A stretch of DNA of 64,000 bases from Cordylochernes scorpioides (GCA_030710605.1 CP092880.1:16529826-16593825), one strand, 5' to 3'. Positions 50,581 to 62,032 are shown, numbered from the stretch's first letter. Program-made: numbers and translations. The notes: generated from the sequence alone by a model not told the origin.

Positions 50581-50879
50581 GAAATAAATATTAAGAGTAT
50601 ACATTTATGATTTCAATTAACTTATCTGTAAAAAAATGAATTTTTTTTATAGTCCTCTAGGCAGTGAAGAAACGATTTTTCTTTGATTTAGTTGCTCTTT
50701 GATGAGTTCAAGGCCAAACATTTCAAGAATTTTCTTCTGAAGAGTTTCTAAAGGTGTATTTTAATTTTTTGCGTTTCAAGCCTAGTAAATGTGTAATGAC
50801 ATTAGGCGTTCTCAGCTTTACTGTTTATGAAAGGCAATTTTTGGACCATTTGGTTTACGAGGCTTTCCCTATATAAAAA

Positions 50880-51315
50880 CTAGCCGAATGACCCGGGCAA
50901 CGCCCGTGTTTTACCCGATTGAATGTTTTTATTCAAATACTATTTGTTACAATTATAAATTGGCGCCTTAAATAAATGCATATGTTAGTTAATAACTATA
51001 GCCTATGTGCTTTATCTGTCTATGTACTGTTGGCGTCCGTAGGCGTCTCTTACAGGGAAAAAAAAAGAGAGGATTCCATTTGGTTATTAACTAATATATG
51101 CATTTATTTAAGGAGCGACCCGCTCCAACACAATAATTACATAAACGAAAAGGTGAGTGGGGGCATGATGGGCGGGGGGGCAAAGGTGGCGTGACCGTAG
51201 CCAAACAATAGGAGGGCGCCATTCCAAAAAAAAAAGCAAACGGTGACAGAGATGAAAACTGATGACTGATTGTTGATTAGGAGATGAGGAATGACGCTCG
51301 TAACTGTATATAGAA
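50880..51315 (-). mobile_element. Helitron (non-autonomous), minus orientation, inside piggyBac
   Basis: Minus strand starts TTCTATATACAGTTACGAGC after A and ends with the hairpin CGGGCGTTGCCCGGG, TCATTCGGCTAG, then T. Relative of 57174-57558, inverted. Contains gttattaactaatatatgca-type inverted blocks around 50980-51110. No ORF of note (the 129-residue ORF 51108-51497 mixes element and host). Confidence 0.8.
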
Positions 51316-51316
51316 T

Positions 51317-51457
51317 GTGTTTGTGGGATAATTCCCTTATCCCAAAAAATTCCCATATCTGAATATATTCCAATGACACTTTCAGAAAAATGTTCACTTA
51401 GATTATCTTCTTCAATATCACCTTCTACAATAATCTCTTCTTGATCTAATAAATATG
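51317..51457 (-). pseudogene. piggyBac transposase N-terminal part, split from its start by copia
   Basis: Minus strand reads YLLDQEEIIVEGDIEEDNLS and GIYSDMGIFWDKGII, an acidic region like piggyBac transposase N termini. The start codon lies across the copia element at 56577-56579 (MEGR), so copia entered around the fifth codon. At 51316 the frame meets the Helitron. Two insertions plus an internal deletion destroy the gene. Confidence 0.55.
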
Positions 51458-51462
51458 ACCTT

Positions 51463-51767
51463 TGTTGGGTGGAAGGTAGGACAGATGGCACACACACCTT
51501 TTTAAAATATTTTCTTTTTTAATACCTGAAGCCCTGAGAGCATTCAGCCTCTCTGCTCACAACAAAACTACACTTTTCTTTCTTAACAAAAAAGAAATAT
51601 GCAAATCTTCTATTATACATTAATTTTGGACAAGAATTTACATATATAAATTTACAATTATTTTTTTTTCCTTTTTAATTAAATTTAAAAATACTAATTA
51701 TTAAAATAATTAAATTTACAAATAACATAGTATCCTATATTTAATGAAAAGATGATCATCTCTAACA
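51463..51767 (-). repeat. copia copy 3 3' LTR
   Basis: Plus strand TGTTGGGTGGAAGG ... GATCATCTCTAACA. On the minus strand it is preceded by a purine-rich ATGGGGCCGAT (51768-51780), the likely polypurine tract. Confidence 0.92.
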
Positions 51768-51988
51768 ATCGGCCCCATGATCATCATTTCTCATGATTTA
51801 CAACATCATAACTCTATTTACACAAAAGTACAATGAGATAGAATGAAATAAACAGGACAACACAGTGAAGGAATTTACAGATGATGCAGAGTCCCTTGTC
51901 AACTTGTACAAGTAGTGGACTTCACACTCCCTCCTGCTTCGGATCCAGTCCTGTCTGAAGATGAGTCTTGAATTAATTTGTAGATAGT

Positions 51989-54900
51989 TCATCTCCAAAA
52001 CAGTTTCTCTATGAAACGACTTAGTTTCTCTTTAGATAAAGGTTTAGTTAGGAAGTCAGCTAAGTTTAAATTACTATTAACAAATTTTAATGTGAATTCT
52101 TCCTCCTCAACAAGTTTTCGAATGAATTGTAGTCTGATATCAATATGCTTGGTTTTTATATTTTCTACACTATTCTTACAGAAATATATAGCTGACTGAT
52201 TGTCACAAAATTGAATAGGTTTTCCCACATTAGGTAGTACGTCTATTTCTTTAAATATATTAAAATACCATATTGTTTCTTTTACACTTTCAGTTAAGGC
52301 TATAAATTCGGATTCCATAGAACTTAATGCAATACACTTTTGTTTTCTCGATTTCCATGTAAATGGGGTATCATCTAGATATAGTATGTATCCACTTGTA
52401 GAGTGTCTATTGGTCAAATGACTTCCCCAGTTTGCATCAGAATATGCATTTAAGATGCCTCTATTAACATTTGATAGGTTTATTTTATAATGTTTTGTCC
52501 TAAAGACATAATTCATTAGATCTACAACGATTTTCCAATGCTGATATGTGTATCCATTACAGAATTGAGCCATTGTGTTTACTGAAAAAGAAATATCTGG
52601 TCGGCTTCTGTCTGCAAGGAAAGATAAACAACCTATTATTGATCTATATGGGTATTTTCTCATGAGTTCAGTCTCAATAATTTCATCTTCCTTAATTTTT
52701 GGTGGTAACCAGTACCCTGTTTTAAAAGGCAAATTTACCAATGTCTTAGGTAGATCTGTAAAACTAGTTATAAGTCTGTTTATATATGTTTCTTGATGTA
52801 AGTATATGCCCTTGTCTGTAGTTTCAAAGTTAACTCCTAACAGATATTTGACCTTTCCTAATTCCTCTATATCTAACTTTTCTTTAATAATTTGAATAGT
52901 TTTTCCAATTACAGATGTTTCTATTCCAAATAACAAAATATCATCAACATATACTATCAGGATAATACTATTATTCATTTTATATACACAGTTGCACCAT
53001 TTAATGGTCTCAAATCCTATTGAATTCAAAATTGAATCCAATTCTTTATTCCATTCTCTTCCACTCTGATGTAACCCATAAATAGTATTTTCTAAAAGAC
53101 AAACTTTATCTTCACTACCTTTTATTTTGAATCCATCAGGTTGTTGCATGTAAATTTTTTCCTTCAAATTTCCATAAAGATAGGCTGATTTAACATCTAA
53201 CTGGACATGCTTCCATCTTAGCAAAGATACTAATATTATAAACAGGAATCTAATTATTGAAAAATTTACAACTGGTGAAAAAATGTCAGTGTAATCTATT
53301 CCATATTTCTGTCTATAACCTTGTGCTACAAGCCTAGCTTTATATCTTTTTATATTATTTTTATCATCCCTTTTTACGCTATATACCCATTTATTACCTA
53401 ATATTTTCACACCTTGAGGTGGGGGATCTACTAATTTCCATACTTTCCTATCTTTCATCACCTTAAGTTCATCTTCCATTGCTTTAATCCAATTCCTTTT
53501 TTCCTGTGATTGTTGTACATCATTAAAGTTTTTAGGAAGTTCTACATTATAGATTTCCTCATGGAAAATACTTTCGTACAAATCATCTTCTAAACAATTT
53601 GTTTCTATTTTAACTTCATTTTCCTCGCTTATATCTGGTTTTTGTGGTTTAAATGAAAACATTTCAGAATTAAATTCAAGTTTTTGTGTTTCGCAATATT
53701 TTTGTACATCATTAGATGATCTTAATTTTTGATCACTAGAAGGGGGGTAATAGTATGCATCTACTCTTGGTCCTGTCTTTCTAGGTACTTCTAGTCTTTT
53801 CCATTTAGTTATGTCTATTGGGGTAAGTGTATGTAAATTATGGTTATCACTATCATTATTTTCATAAGGGTAGTTATCATCCTGTGGGTAAAAAACATAT
53901 TGTACTCTAGAAGCAGTACCAAACAAAGTATCCACACCCTTCTTAGCTTCATCAATAAATACATGAATGGTTTCTATTACTTTTCTATCTGCTGGCAACC
54001 AGATTCTATAACCTTTTGTTTTGGTTGCATAACCTACCATTGTGCCTGAATTGGCCTTAGGTTGTAACTTATTTCTTTTCATTTTAGGGACATGTACATA
54101 AGCTAATGAGCCAAAAATTTTAAAATGTCTTACAGATGGTTTATGTCCTGACCATAATTCCATTGGACTTACTCCTTTTGTTAGGGCATGTTCACATCTG
54201 TTTTTGGTGTATACAAAGGTATTTAGGGCTTCTGCCCAGAATCTGGGTTGTAACCCACTATCTAAAAGCATTGCTCGAACACCTTCAATAGCAGTTCGAT
54301 TAAACCTTTCAGCTATTCCATTTTGTTCAGGACTATAAGTTGATGTTCTTTCTATTTTAATACCCAAATTTACTAGAAAAATTTCAAATTCTTTGTTACA
54401 GAATTCTAATCCATTATCTGTCCTAATACATTTTAATTTGGCATTTAATGCTCTCTCTGACTCATGCAAGTATTGCTTAAAATAGTTAAAAACTTCTGAC
54501 TTTTCTTTTAGGAAATAAACATTAACCTTTCTAGAGTAGTCATCTATGATAGAAAGAAAATATCTACTGCCACCAAGTGATCTCACTGGTGCAGGATCCC
54601 AGATATCCATATGCACTTTTTCTAAAGGTTTTCTAGTCAGAATTGTATAGCTAAATTTAAATGATGATCTGGTGATCTTAGCTACTTTACATATATCACA
54701 TGTGTTTGGATTACCCTGAACTTTTTCTAATCCTTTGACAGTATTCTTTTTACTCATAGAATTAAGTATTTCTGAATTAATATGACAAAATCTCTTATGG
54801 AGAAAATTAAGATTTGAGTTATAAGAAACTGAATAATTTTGAGCTTTGGCTCTATTAGGGTATCCATTTACAATATATAACTTATCTACTCGTCTTGCTG

Positions 54901-56158
54901 TGAAAAAATATTCTCCATTATTTTTAAAGATTGTCATTTTACCGTTTTTCCATATAATCTTATTTCCTGCTATGTCTATGCATGATCCACTAATGAGATT
55001 CCTTCTCATGTTTGGTGCATATAAAACATTAAGTAGAGTTACCTCTACAAAGGTGTTATTAATGTCTCTTAAAACAAAGTTAATATCTCCCTTACCTAAG
55101 ATTGTTGACTTGCAGTCGACATCTCCAATCAAAGCGTTCATCGGGGGGATATCCTGGTAGTTCACAAACCAATCATTTTCTTTGCAAAAATGAGATGTAG
55201 CTGCTCTATCTATCAGCCATTCTCCCAATTCACAAGTTGGATCACTTGCTTTTTCACTAATGTGGTGGAAGCTTAGAATTTCTGAGTGAAATTCAGATTT
55301 TCCCTTGTAATTCTGATCCTTTCTGTAGTGTTGACATTGAGAGTTTTTGTTTCTAAGAAAACAGTCTTTTAAAAGATGGCCAGTTTTCCCACAGAAGGAG
55401 CAATTCCTTATATCATGGGTTCTTGCTGTTCTTGGATGCACTGTTAGCTCCAGCATGCTTCCACTGCTATACTGTGCTTTTGCAGAAAAATAATTTTTAT
55501 TTTTATTTCCTTGGTACATCCTGGGAGTTTTTGTTTGATAAGCATTTGCCACAATATCAAGTCCATCATCTTTTTTCTTTTGTTGAACTCTTCCCGATTC
55601 AGATATTAAGTGGGCTTCAATGTTTTCAACATTGAATTGTTTTTCTTCTAGTCTGTATAGAACTTGGACAATGCCATTATAATCTTGAGGCAATTTCCTT
55701 ATCAACTGAAAACACACAAGTACTTCAGGTAGATCAAATCCAGCTTCTTTAATCAGTTATTTTTTCTCTTGGACTCTTTTAATAAATATTCCAATAGTTT
55801 CTTCATCAGGAGTAAATTTCAGTTCATAAAATTCGTCAATCAAACCAGCCAGTCTGGCCCTTGAATTTGGCTCAAAATTCTGCTTTAAAATATTCCAAGC
55901 TTCTTTTCCATCAACAGCATTGGCAATCAAGGTTTGGTATTTTCTTTCTACTCCTTGGTAAATTGTAGTGATTGCCCTATCCTTCCTCCATTTGAATTCT
56001 CTTATATCTTTGGCTGTTGCCTCAGCTGGAAGATCATGTTCATCTTCTATGATAAAATTCCAGCTTCCTCTATCAATTAGAAGGACCTTCATATCCACTT
56101 TCCAGATATTGTAGTTAAAAGCATTCAGCTTAGGAAACGTGAAATTTGTATCAGTCAT
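51989..56158 (-). pseudogene. gag-pol: copia gag-pol, copy 3 (almost intact)
   Basis: Gag starts MTDTNFTFPKLNAFNYNIWK (56158). One nonsense codon (TAA near 55757, where copies 1 and 2 have CAA) splits Gag. From 55717 a 1242-residue frame runs to the end. It holds knuckle CSFCGKTGHLLKDC; protease WLIDRAATSHFC, with the active-site Ser changed to Arg; integrase HHCC HKRFCHINSEIL...CDICKVAK and the DDE core (SIIDDYSRK, RTDNGLEF, SPEQNGIAERFNR). RT: KWVYSVKRD, QLDVKSAYLYG and VYVDDILLFG. RNase H: YSDANWGSHLTNRHSTSG. End LNLADFLTKPLS, then an early stop at 51989 compared with copy 2, which has about 35 more residues. Confidence 0.93.
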
Positions 56159-56237
56159 TTTCAAACTTTTAATACGGCCCCAAAAGTTTAGCCAATTTTT
56201 TTTTTCTTAAATAGCTATATTATTCAGGTAAAAGCTT

Positions 56238-56257
56238 GCAAAGTGGCCCATAACCTT
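56238..56257 (-). promoter_or_regulatory. copia copy 3 primer binding site
   Basis: Minus strand AAGGTTATGGGCCACTTTGC right after the 5' LTR. GGTTATGGGCC matches the initiator tRNA-Met anticodon region; copies 1 and 2 read GGTTATGGGCCTAC. Confidence 0.72.
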
Positions 56258-56563
56258 TGTTGGGTGGAAGGTAGGACAGATGGCACACACACCTTTTTAA
56301 AATATTTTCTTTTTTAATACCTGAAGCCCTGAGAGCATTCAGCCTCTCTGCTCACAACAAAACTACACTTTTCTTTCTTAACAAAAAAGAAATATGCAAA
56401 TCTTCTATTATACATTAATTTTGGACAAGAATTTACATATATAAATTTACAATTATTTTTTTTTTCCTTTATAATTAAATTTAAAAATACAAATTATTTA
56501 AATAATTAAATTTACAAATAACATAGTATCCTATATTTAATGAAAAGATGATCATCTCTAACA
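56258..56563 (-). repeat. copia copy 3 5' LTR
   Basis: 306 bp; minus strand TGTTAGAGATGATCATC ... CCACCCAACA. Middle contains ctgagagcattcagcctctc (plus), absent from the LTRs of copies 1 and 2. Confidence 0.92.
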
Positions 56564-56576
56564 ACCTTCTTCCCTC

Positions 56577-56883
56577 CATTTTATATAGAATTATAGGCTG
56601 ATAAATATATCAACCTATTATAGTTATTTTTTTTAAAAAAGTATCAAAGAAAAATGCAACAAAAAAAAATTACGTGAATGCGCGCACCGGGTGATTTTTA
56701 CCCGACAGTGACAATAGATGGAATTTCAGTGGGAGCTGTCAAAATGTGAAACCAAAACTTTAGGCTAGATGATGAGTCAGGAAGCTAAACGAAACCATAT
56801 CTCCGCCAACCGATTTTTTATTGGTTAATTCTCCACTCAAATGTTGCCATGGGTAATTTTCACCCGGCGCGCGCACTGCCGGG
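56577..56883 (-). other. piggyBac 5' end and start codon
   Basis: Carries the ATG (56577-56579) and upstream leader, then two subterminal cgcgcaccgggtgattttta-type motifs and the terminal repeat. No other gene. Confidence 0.55.
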
Positions 56884-56887
56884 TTAA

Positions 56888-57173
56888 ACTAACAGAAACC
56901 AAAAGTGCGCAGGCGCGATCCTATCGGCATCCGCCGATCGCCGCTGCCTTAATACCTTTTTAGTGGTAAAGTTGTATGTAAAAAAGCATTCATCTGTTGA
57001 AATTCGAATTTTAAAATGGTCGAACTGTCGTATTATCGATACTGTTGAATTACGGTTTGTTATTTGATAGGCCAGAGGTCGGGACATCAGAATATGGTCA
57101 AATGAAGGTAGAGTGTCGAATTTGCGTGTGTCGAATTAACGAGGTTATACTGTATATGTTATGTACAGTATAA
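56888..57173. mobile_element. T1-B interior with T6 right end
   Basis: Matches 22735-23020 of block A. The T6 end GAATTAACGAGGTTATACTG stops at 57152 before TA. A 67-residue ORF here is incidental. Confidence 0.5.
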
Positions 57174-57558
57174 TTCTATATACAGTTACGAGCGTCATGC
57201 GTGGCCTCTGTCACGGTTTGCTTTTTTTTTGGAATGGCGCCCTCCTATTGGTCGGCTACGATCACGCCACCTTTGCCCCCCCCCCCCCCCCCCCCTCATC
57301 ATGCCCCCCCCTGTTGGAGCAGGTCCTTAAATAAATGCATATATTAGTTAATAACCAAATGGAATCCTCTCTTTCTTTTTCCCAGTAAGAGACGCCTACG
57401 GAAGCCAACAGTACATAGACAGATAAAGCACATAGGTTATAGTTATTAACTAAAATATGCATTTATTTAAGGCGCCAATTTATAATTGTAACAAATAGTA
57501 TTTGAATCAAAACATTCAATCGGGTAAAACATGGGTGTTGCCCGGGTCATTCGGCTAG
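57174..57558 (+). mobile_element. Helitron (non-autonomous), 385 bp, exact A/T insertion
   Basis: Block A reads cagtataa-tcatttatatg uninterrupted at 23020/23021; here the element sits exactly between that A and T. Starts TTCTATATACAGTTACGAGC and ends gggtgttgcccgggtcattc, GGCTAG. The hairpin is slightly decayed (catgggtgttgcccggg). Contains a C run (57277-57296). Confidence 0.88.
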
Positions 57559-57750
57559 TCATTTATATGTTTCAAAAATATGTATTAATGCCATTTTGTC
57601 CTTGACACTGAAAGTTAATTATGAAATAAAAAATAAATATTAAAAAGTACAAATGGTTTCAATTAATAATTTGTGTGAAAATTAGTTAGGGAGTCAATTG
57701 AGGTAGTATCATAAAATATCATAGGGTAACAATGAAAATAATGCTATATA

Positions 57751-59041
57751 CAGTAAAACCCCTCTATAGTGAACCCCAATGGGACAGAGCTTTTGGTTCA
57801 CTATAGCCAAGGTTCACTATAGCCACGGTTTGGCTATTTTTTTTTACTTTTCAAAATTTTAGACCATATAATTAAAGGACAGCCATACACACTGGAAGAG
57901 GCTTCCTCTTAATAGTGGTCACTTTGTTTTAATTCCCTTAATTGACCAATTTCCTTACATTAATACTGAATAATAATAGAAATCATTAGATGATAGGTTC
58001 TTTTTATCATTAACATACATGTACCTCTATGTCTAATTTAAAAATCAAGACAAATCCTAGGCAAAGTTTTATTAAATATATATTCAAAGATATAAAATGA
58101 TTTTAAAGCATCATTATCAGATTATATAATACATTGTTTACTTGGAAAAATGGCTCTAACACCTTGTTGCTTCAAAGCATTCTTCAAGCATTGCACCATT
58201 CAAATAAAGTTAGTGTTTTTCTTCGATTTCATTTTCCCACATATTCTTCTAGGTCTAGATTTCGTTTTTTTTTTAACCTGTCATTTAAAACATTGCTGAC
58301 TTTAAAATCACCATAGTTAATGGCATAAAAATAGTTTTTGTTTCATTACGGGACCATTTATTTGGATTTTTTTTTTAGCCCTAAAACGTACGATCGCGAT
58401 CGCGGCAAAAGTTGAGGTTGATTCCTCTTTGTAACAATTTTTAATAGCTTTATATTTTACTTTTATAATAGAAAAGTTATATTCTCTTATTTTAATATGT
58501 TCTTAACATTTTGCCTGTGTTGTTTCACTCTGAAAAGTTCTGAAAATGGCCTTTTTTTTTTTTTTTTAAATAACGCTTTTGTTTTTAAAATGCCTTTGTT
58601 TTCTTCATTTTGAAGCCATTTGTATTTTTATATTTCAAATTTAATGGATGCAAATATATTCTATTTAATAAAAAGTATAATGTGTTAAAATTTATACAAC
58701 ATACAGCAAAAATAAAGTGCAAAATTCAAAACAAACAATGCCGCTAAATGTATTGTTTTGAAATCGCGATCCGCGAGGTGAAACATGCTCAAAATTTGGT
58801 TGTTTTAATTTTTTTTTTTTTTAATTACAATTCTAAGTTCGTTATAAGCATAGTATTTTTGATAGATTTTATCATTTTGGGACCGAAAATAGGTTCGTTA
58901 TAGGGGTAGTTCATTATTCTAAAAATCGCAAAGTTCGTAATAACGATGGTATTTTCAATGGAATGGAATTGGGAATCGGCGTGGTTTCGTTATAAGGGAA
59001 GGTTCGTTATATCCAGGGTTCGTATTAGCGGGGTTTTACTG
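57751..59041. mobile_element. T2 transposon, full ends, inside T1-B
   Basis: 1291 bp; left CAGTAAAACCCCTCTATAGT, right (reversed) CAGTAAAACCCCGCTAATAC, TA both sides. Best T2 copy without a nested insertion. No intact ORF; 58134-58316 (60 residues) is a fragment of the same region as 43694-43879. Confidence 0.8.
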
Positions 59042-59203
59042 TATATTAAAATATTAAAGTTATTCTCCACGAGGTTCATACTCTAAAAAATACAGTAAAT
59101 GAAAAAATCAATATAAGGAAATTGTAATAGCACAATTTTCATTGAATTTTTACATGAGCTTGATGAAATTGTAGCCACGCGATATGGATTTAATGTTTCT
59201 ATA

Positions 59204-59480
59204 TGGATAATACAAGAGCGCATACATCCCCAGAAACATCTGTTAGTCTGCTAAGAAGCAGCATGAAGTTTTGGTCACCATATTCATATATGCTGAATCC
59301 AATATAATTTTCATTCAGCAAAATTAAAACATTGGTCGCTGCTTCATCGACATCACGTTAGGTTATCACTGATACAATCAGTAGAATTACATCAGGAGAC
59401 TGTGAAGGATGGTTTACTTGTATTCGCAAAAATTGTTTCCTGGCCACACAAGAACACCATTTTATCCAATAAAATCTGTT
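59204..59480 (+). pseudogene. Tc1/IS630-type transposase fragment (T1-B)
   Basis: Counterpart of 23282-23566: MDNTRAHTSPETSVSLLRSS, YSYMLNPI, then a stop where block A has Glu, and a small deletion after AAKIKTLV-like sequence. More decayed than the block A copy. Confidence 0.65.
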
Positions 59481-59805
59481 TATTTCGTGGTTATTTGCTC
59501 CTATATTAGTGTTTTGGACTTAATGTCAAATGTATTTAATTAATCTTTATGATATTGTCTTTTGAATTTTAACAATCTTATTTTTAAAGGTGGGAGACTC
59601 ATTTTAAAAAGTGACAAAGTGATGAATTCACTCTTAAAATGCAATATAATTAATCTAAAAAGAATACATTACTTTAGTGAGTTAGATGAGTAGCTAATCA
59701 TCTTACTAACTTTAATTCAACACTTCCTTTAATTCAACCGAAAGCTCTGATCCCTTGGGGTGTTGAATTAAAGAGGTTTGACTGTATTATGTATTTTACT
59801 ATATA

Positions 59806-59991
59806 CAGTAGTCTCCCATGAGAGACCCCATTGTAAGACACCAATGAATTTCCCTTGTAAGCCTACTACTGAGATCTCCCATGAACAACCGTCTCTGTGA
59901 ACAACCAGTGACCACTAAAAATAATTTTTTTTATCTCTTAAGAGAGACCTTTAAAAAATAAAAAATTGTAATTCATGATATAAAAATAATA
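59806..59991 (+). mobile_element. T4 fragment (block B)
   Basis: CAGTAGTCTCCCATGAGAGA after TA, then ccattgtaagacaccaatga and ctcttaagagagaccttta. One end only. Confidence 0.5.
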
Positions 59992-60165
59992 CAATAGAAC
60001 CTCCATGAGAGGACAATTCTGCTAAAGGACACCTCTCTATAAAGGACAGTGTAAACTTGCAATTTACCATTTTTACTATTTAGCAACTCTCCGGTAAGAA
60101 GACACCTCTCCGTAAAGGACACTTTGGTTTTGTAATTAGGTGTCCTTTATAGGGAGGTTCTACGG
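59992..60165. mobile_element. T3 MITE, copy e
   Basis: CAATAGAACCTCCATGAGAG ... CTTTATAGGGAGGTTCTACG. Counterpart of copy a. Confidence 0.7.
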
Positions 60166-60530
60166 TTTATTCTAAATTTTTAAATGAAATTCTTTGTTGT
60201 TGAATATTGTGTGACACAATTAACGAGTGCTTTTTGTACAAAGTCCTCTTTGTCAAACATCTTGTTTTGTTTTTTCTGATCATTTCTCAAATTATTCACT
60301 TTGAAATTTAATCCTTATTTTAAAATTTATTGAATTATATTGTGAGTATATAAAGATTTATAACTTTTTAACTTACAAAATGTATTTTATTAATTGACAT
60401 TTAGCATTAGGCATTGACAACAGAATTATGATATTGATAACAAATACGCTTAACATATGAAAAAACAATAGAAAAAATATAAAAAATGAAAAGGTCAGGT
60501 GTTGATATTAAAAATGAAAAAAGGCATATC
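60166..60530. other. End of block B
   Basis: Matches 24531-24866 up to aaaaaggtca, where block A meets the gap. No gene. Confidence 0.45.
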
Positions 60531-60830
60531 CTGACCAGGAGCACATGTGCTTTTCAGAAGGCAGACCACCATCTGGTGGAATAGAAATTAAATATTTATT
60601 AATTTAACCTGTTTCCTGATATTTGGCCAACCCAATTTTTTGATTATAAAAAAAAAAAAAGCCATCCACAAACGCGTTTCGCACTCGTCAGCGTGGAGTA
60701 GGCTGTACCACTGCGACCAAAAATATTTTTGATCCCAGTGGCTTCCTGAAAAACCAAGAAAAGGGTATTTAAGGCCAAATTTGTATAAATACGCTTAACA
60801 CATGAAAAAGCAATAAGAAAAAAATATTAA
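60530..60830. repeat. Dispersed repeat R5, copy 2
   Basis: Counterpart of 7470-7770 in the same orientation. A partial start (aaaggtcaggtgttgatatt, ggcatatcctgacca) repeats at about 60838-60880. No ORF. Confidence 0.6.
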
Positions 60831-60879
60831 AAATAAAAAGGCCAGGAGTTGATATTAAAAATAAAAAAGGCATATCCTG

Positions 60880-61855
60880 ACCATTATCACATTATATAAT
60901 ACATGTTTACTTGGGAGAGTATTAAATGTTATGTTTACTTTTTTTTTACCCTACCTAACACGTGCGATCATGGCAAAAGATGAAGTTGATTTCTCTTTGT
61001 AACAATTTTTAATAGCTTTCTTTTTTATTTCTTTCAATATAAAAGTCATATTTTCTTATTTTAACATGTGTTCTGAAAATTTTCCGGTGTTGTTTCACTT
61101 AGAAAAGTTTGGAAATGGCTTCTTTTTTTTTTTTTCCTTTAAATAAAACGTTTTTGTTTTTAGAATGTCTTTGTTTTCTTCATTTTAGGAGCCATTTGCA
61201 TTTTTTCTATTTCAAATTTAATGGATGCAAAGATATTCTATTTAATAAAAAGTATAACCAGCAAAAATAGAATGTGTGTGTGTAAATCAAAAAAAAAAAT
61301 TATTGTAAATAGTTTCACGTGCAATTATCCAGATCGGATATAGCGTGTCTTGTTTGCAACTGGTAAAAAAAATAAATAAAAACAAATAATTATTGTAAAT
61401 AGTTTCACCCGCAATTATCCAGATCGGATATAGCGTGTCTTGTTTACAACTGGTAAAATAAATAAAAACAAATAATTATTGTAAATAGTTTCACCCGCAA
61501 TTATCCAGATCGGATATAGCGTGTCTTGTTTACAACTGGTAATAAATAAAAACAAATAATGCCGCTAAATATTTTTTGAAATCGCGGTACACGACGTGAA
61601 ACATGCTCAAAATTTTGTTGTTTTAAATTTTTTTTATATTACAATTTTAAGTTCGTTATAAGCATAGTATTTTAAATAGATTTTATTATTTTGGGACCGA
61701 AAATAGGTTTGTTATAGGGGTAGTTCGTTATTTTAAAAATCGCAAAGTACATTATAACAATGGTATTTACAATGGAATGGAATTAGGATTCACCTTAGGT
61801 TCGTTATAAGGGAAGGTTCGCTATATCCAAGGTTCGTATTAGTGGGGTTTTACTG
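60880..61855 (+). mobile_element. T2 fragment, right end, with internal triplication
   Basis: Left end missing; right end ttcgtattagtggggtttta, CTG before TA. Interrupted by three tandem ~88-bp units at 61300-61560. Confidence 0.65.
61300..61560. repeat. Three tandem ~88-bp units
   Basis: tattgtaaatagtttcac starts at 61301, 61391 and 61477 (periods 90 and 86). Each unit holds gcaattatccagatcggata and tagcgtgtcttgttt. No related sequence was seen in other T2 copies, so the unit is a later insertion or local amplification. Confidence 0.8.
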
Positions 61856-61861
61856 TATATA

Positions 61862-62032
61862 CTAGAGCCTCTCTGTAAGGGACACCAATTTGCAGAAACA
61901 AAGTGTCCTTTTGAGAAAGGTGTCCTGTGCTGGAGAGTTGCTAAATAGTAAAAATGGTAAATATGTCAATGAAACTGTCCTTTATAGAGAGGTGTCCTCT
62001 AGCAGGAGTGTCCTTTCGTGGAGGTTCTATTG
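61862..62032. mobile_element. T3 MITE, copy f
   Basis: actagagcctctctgtaagg ... ctttcgtggaggttctattg, then TA. Left half and flank match copy b, right flank matches copy c. Confidence 0.68.

Larger units (their letters stand above)
51463..56563 (-). mobile_element. Ty1/copia element, copy 3, full length 5101 bp
   Basis: LTRs of 305 and 306 bp, 5-bp TSD ACCTT (51458-51462 and 56564-56568), initiator-tRNA-type PBS, gag-pol nearly continuous. LTRs differ at only a few positions (around 51660-51700 versus 56455-56500). Host is the piggyBac element. Confidence 0.95.
50100..56883 (-). mobile_element. piggyBac-like element with nested Helitron and copia
   Basis: TTAA at 50096-50099 and 56884-56887; block A has a single TTAA (22731-22734). 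Left end CCCTCGAGCGTGAGCGC, right (reversed) CCCGGCAGTGCGCGCGCC; both ends have subterminal GCGCGC..GGGTGAAA-type motifs (50145, 56668, 56860). Net length without copia and Helitron is about 1.24 kb, shorter than a full piggyBac, so the transposase is internally deleted. Confidence 0.85.
49291..59784 (+). mobile_element. T1-B: Tc1/pogo-like transposon opened by piggyBac, copia, Helitron and T2 insertions
   Basis: Left CAGTCGAACCTCTTTAAATC, right (reversed) CAGTCAAACCTCTTTAATTC, TA on both sides. Removing piggyBac (6788 bp with its TSD), the Helitron (385) and T2 (1293) leaves about 2.03 kb. Holds the empty site of the block A LINE (49445-49456). Confidence 0.72.
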
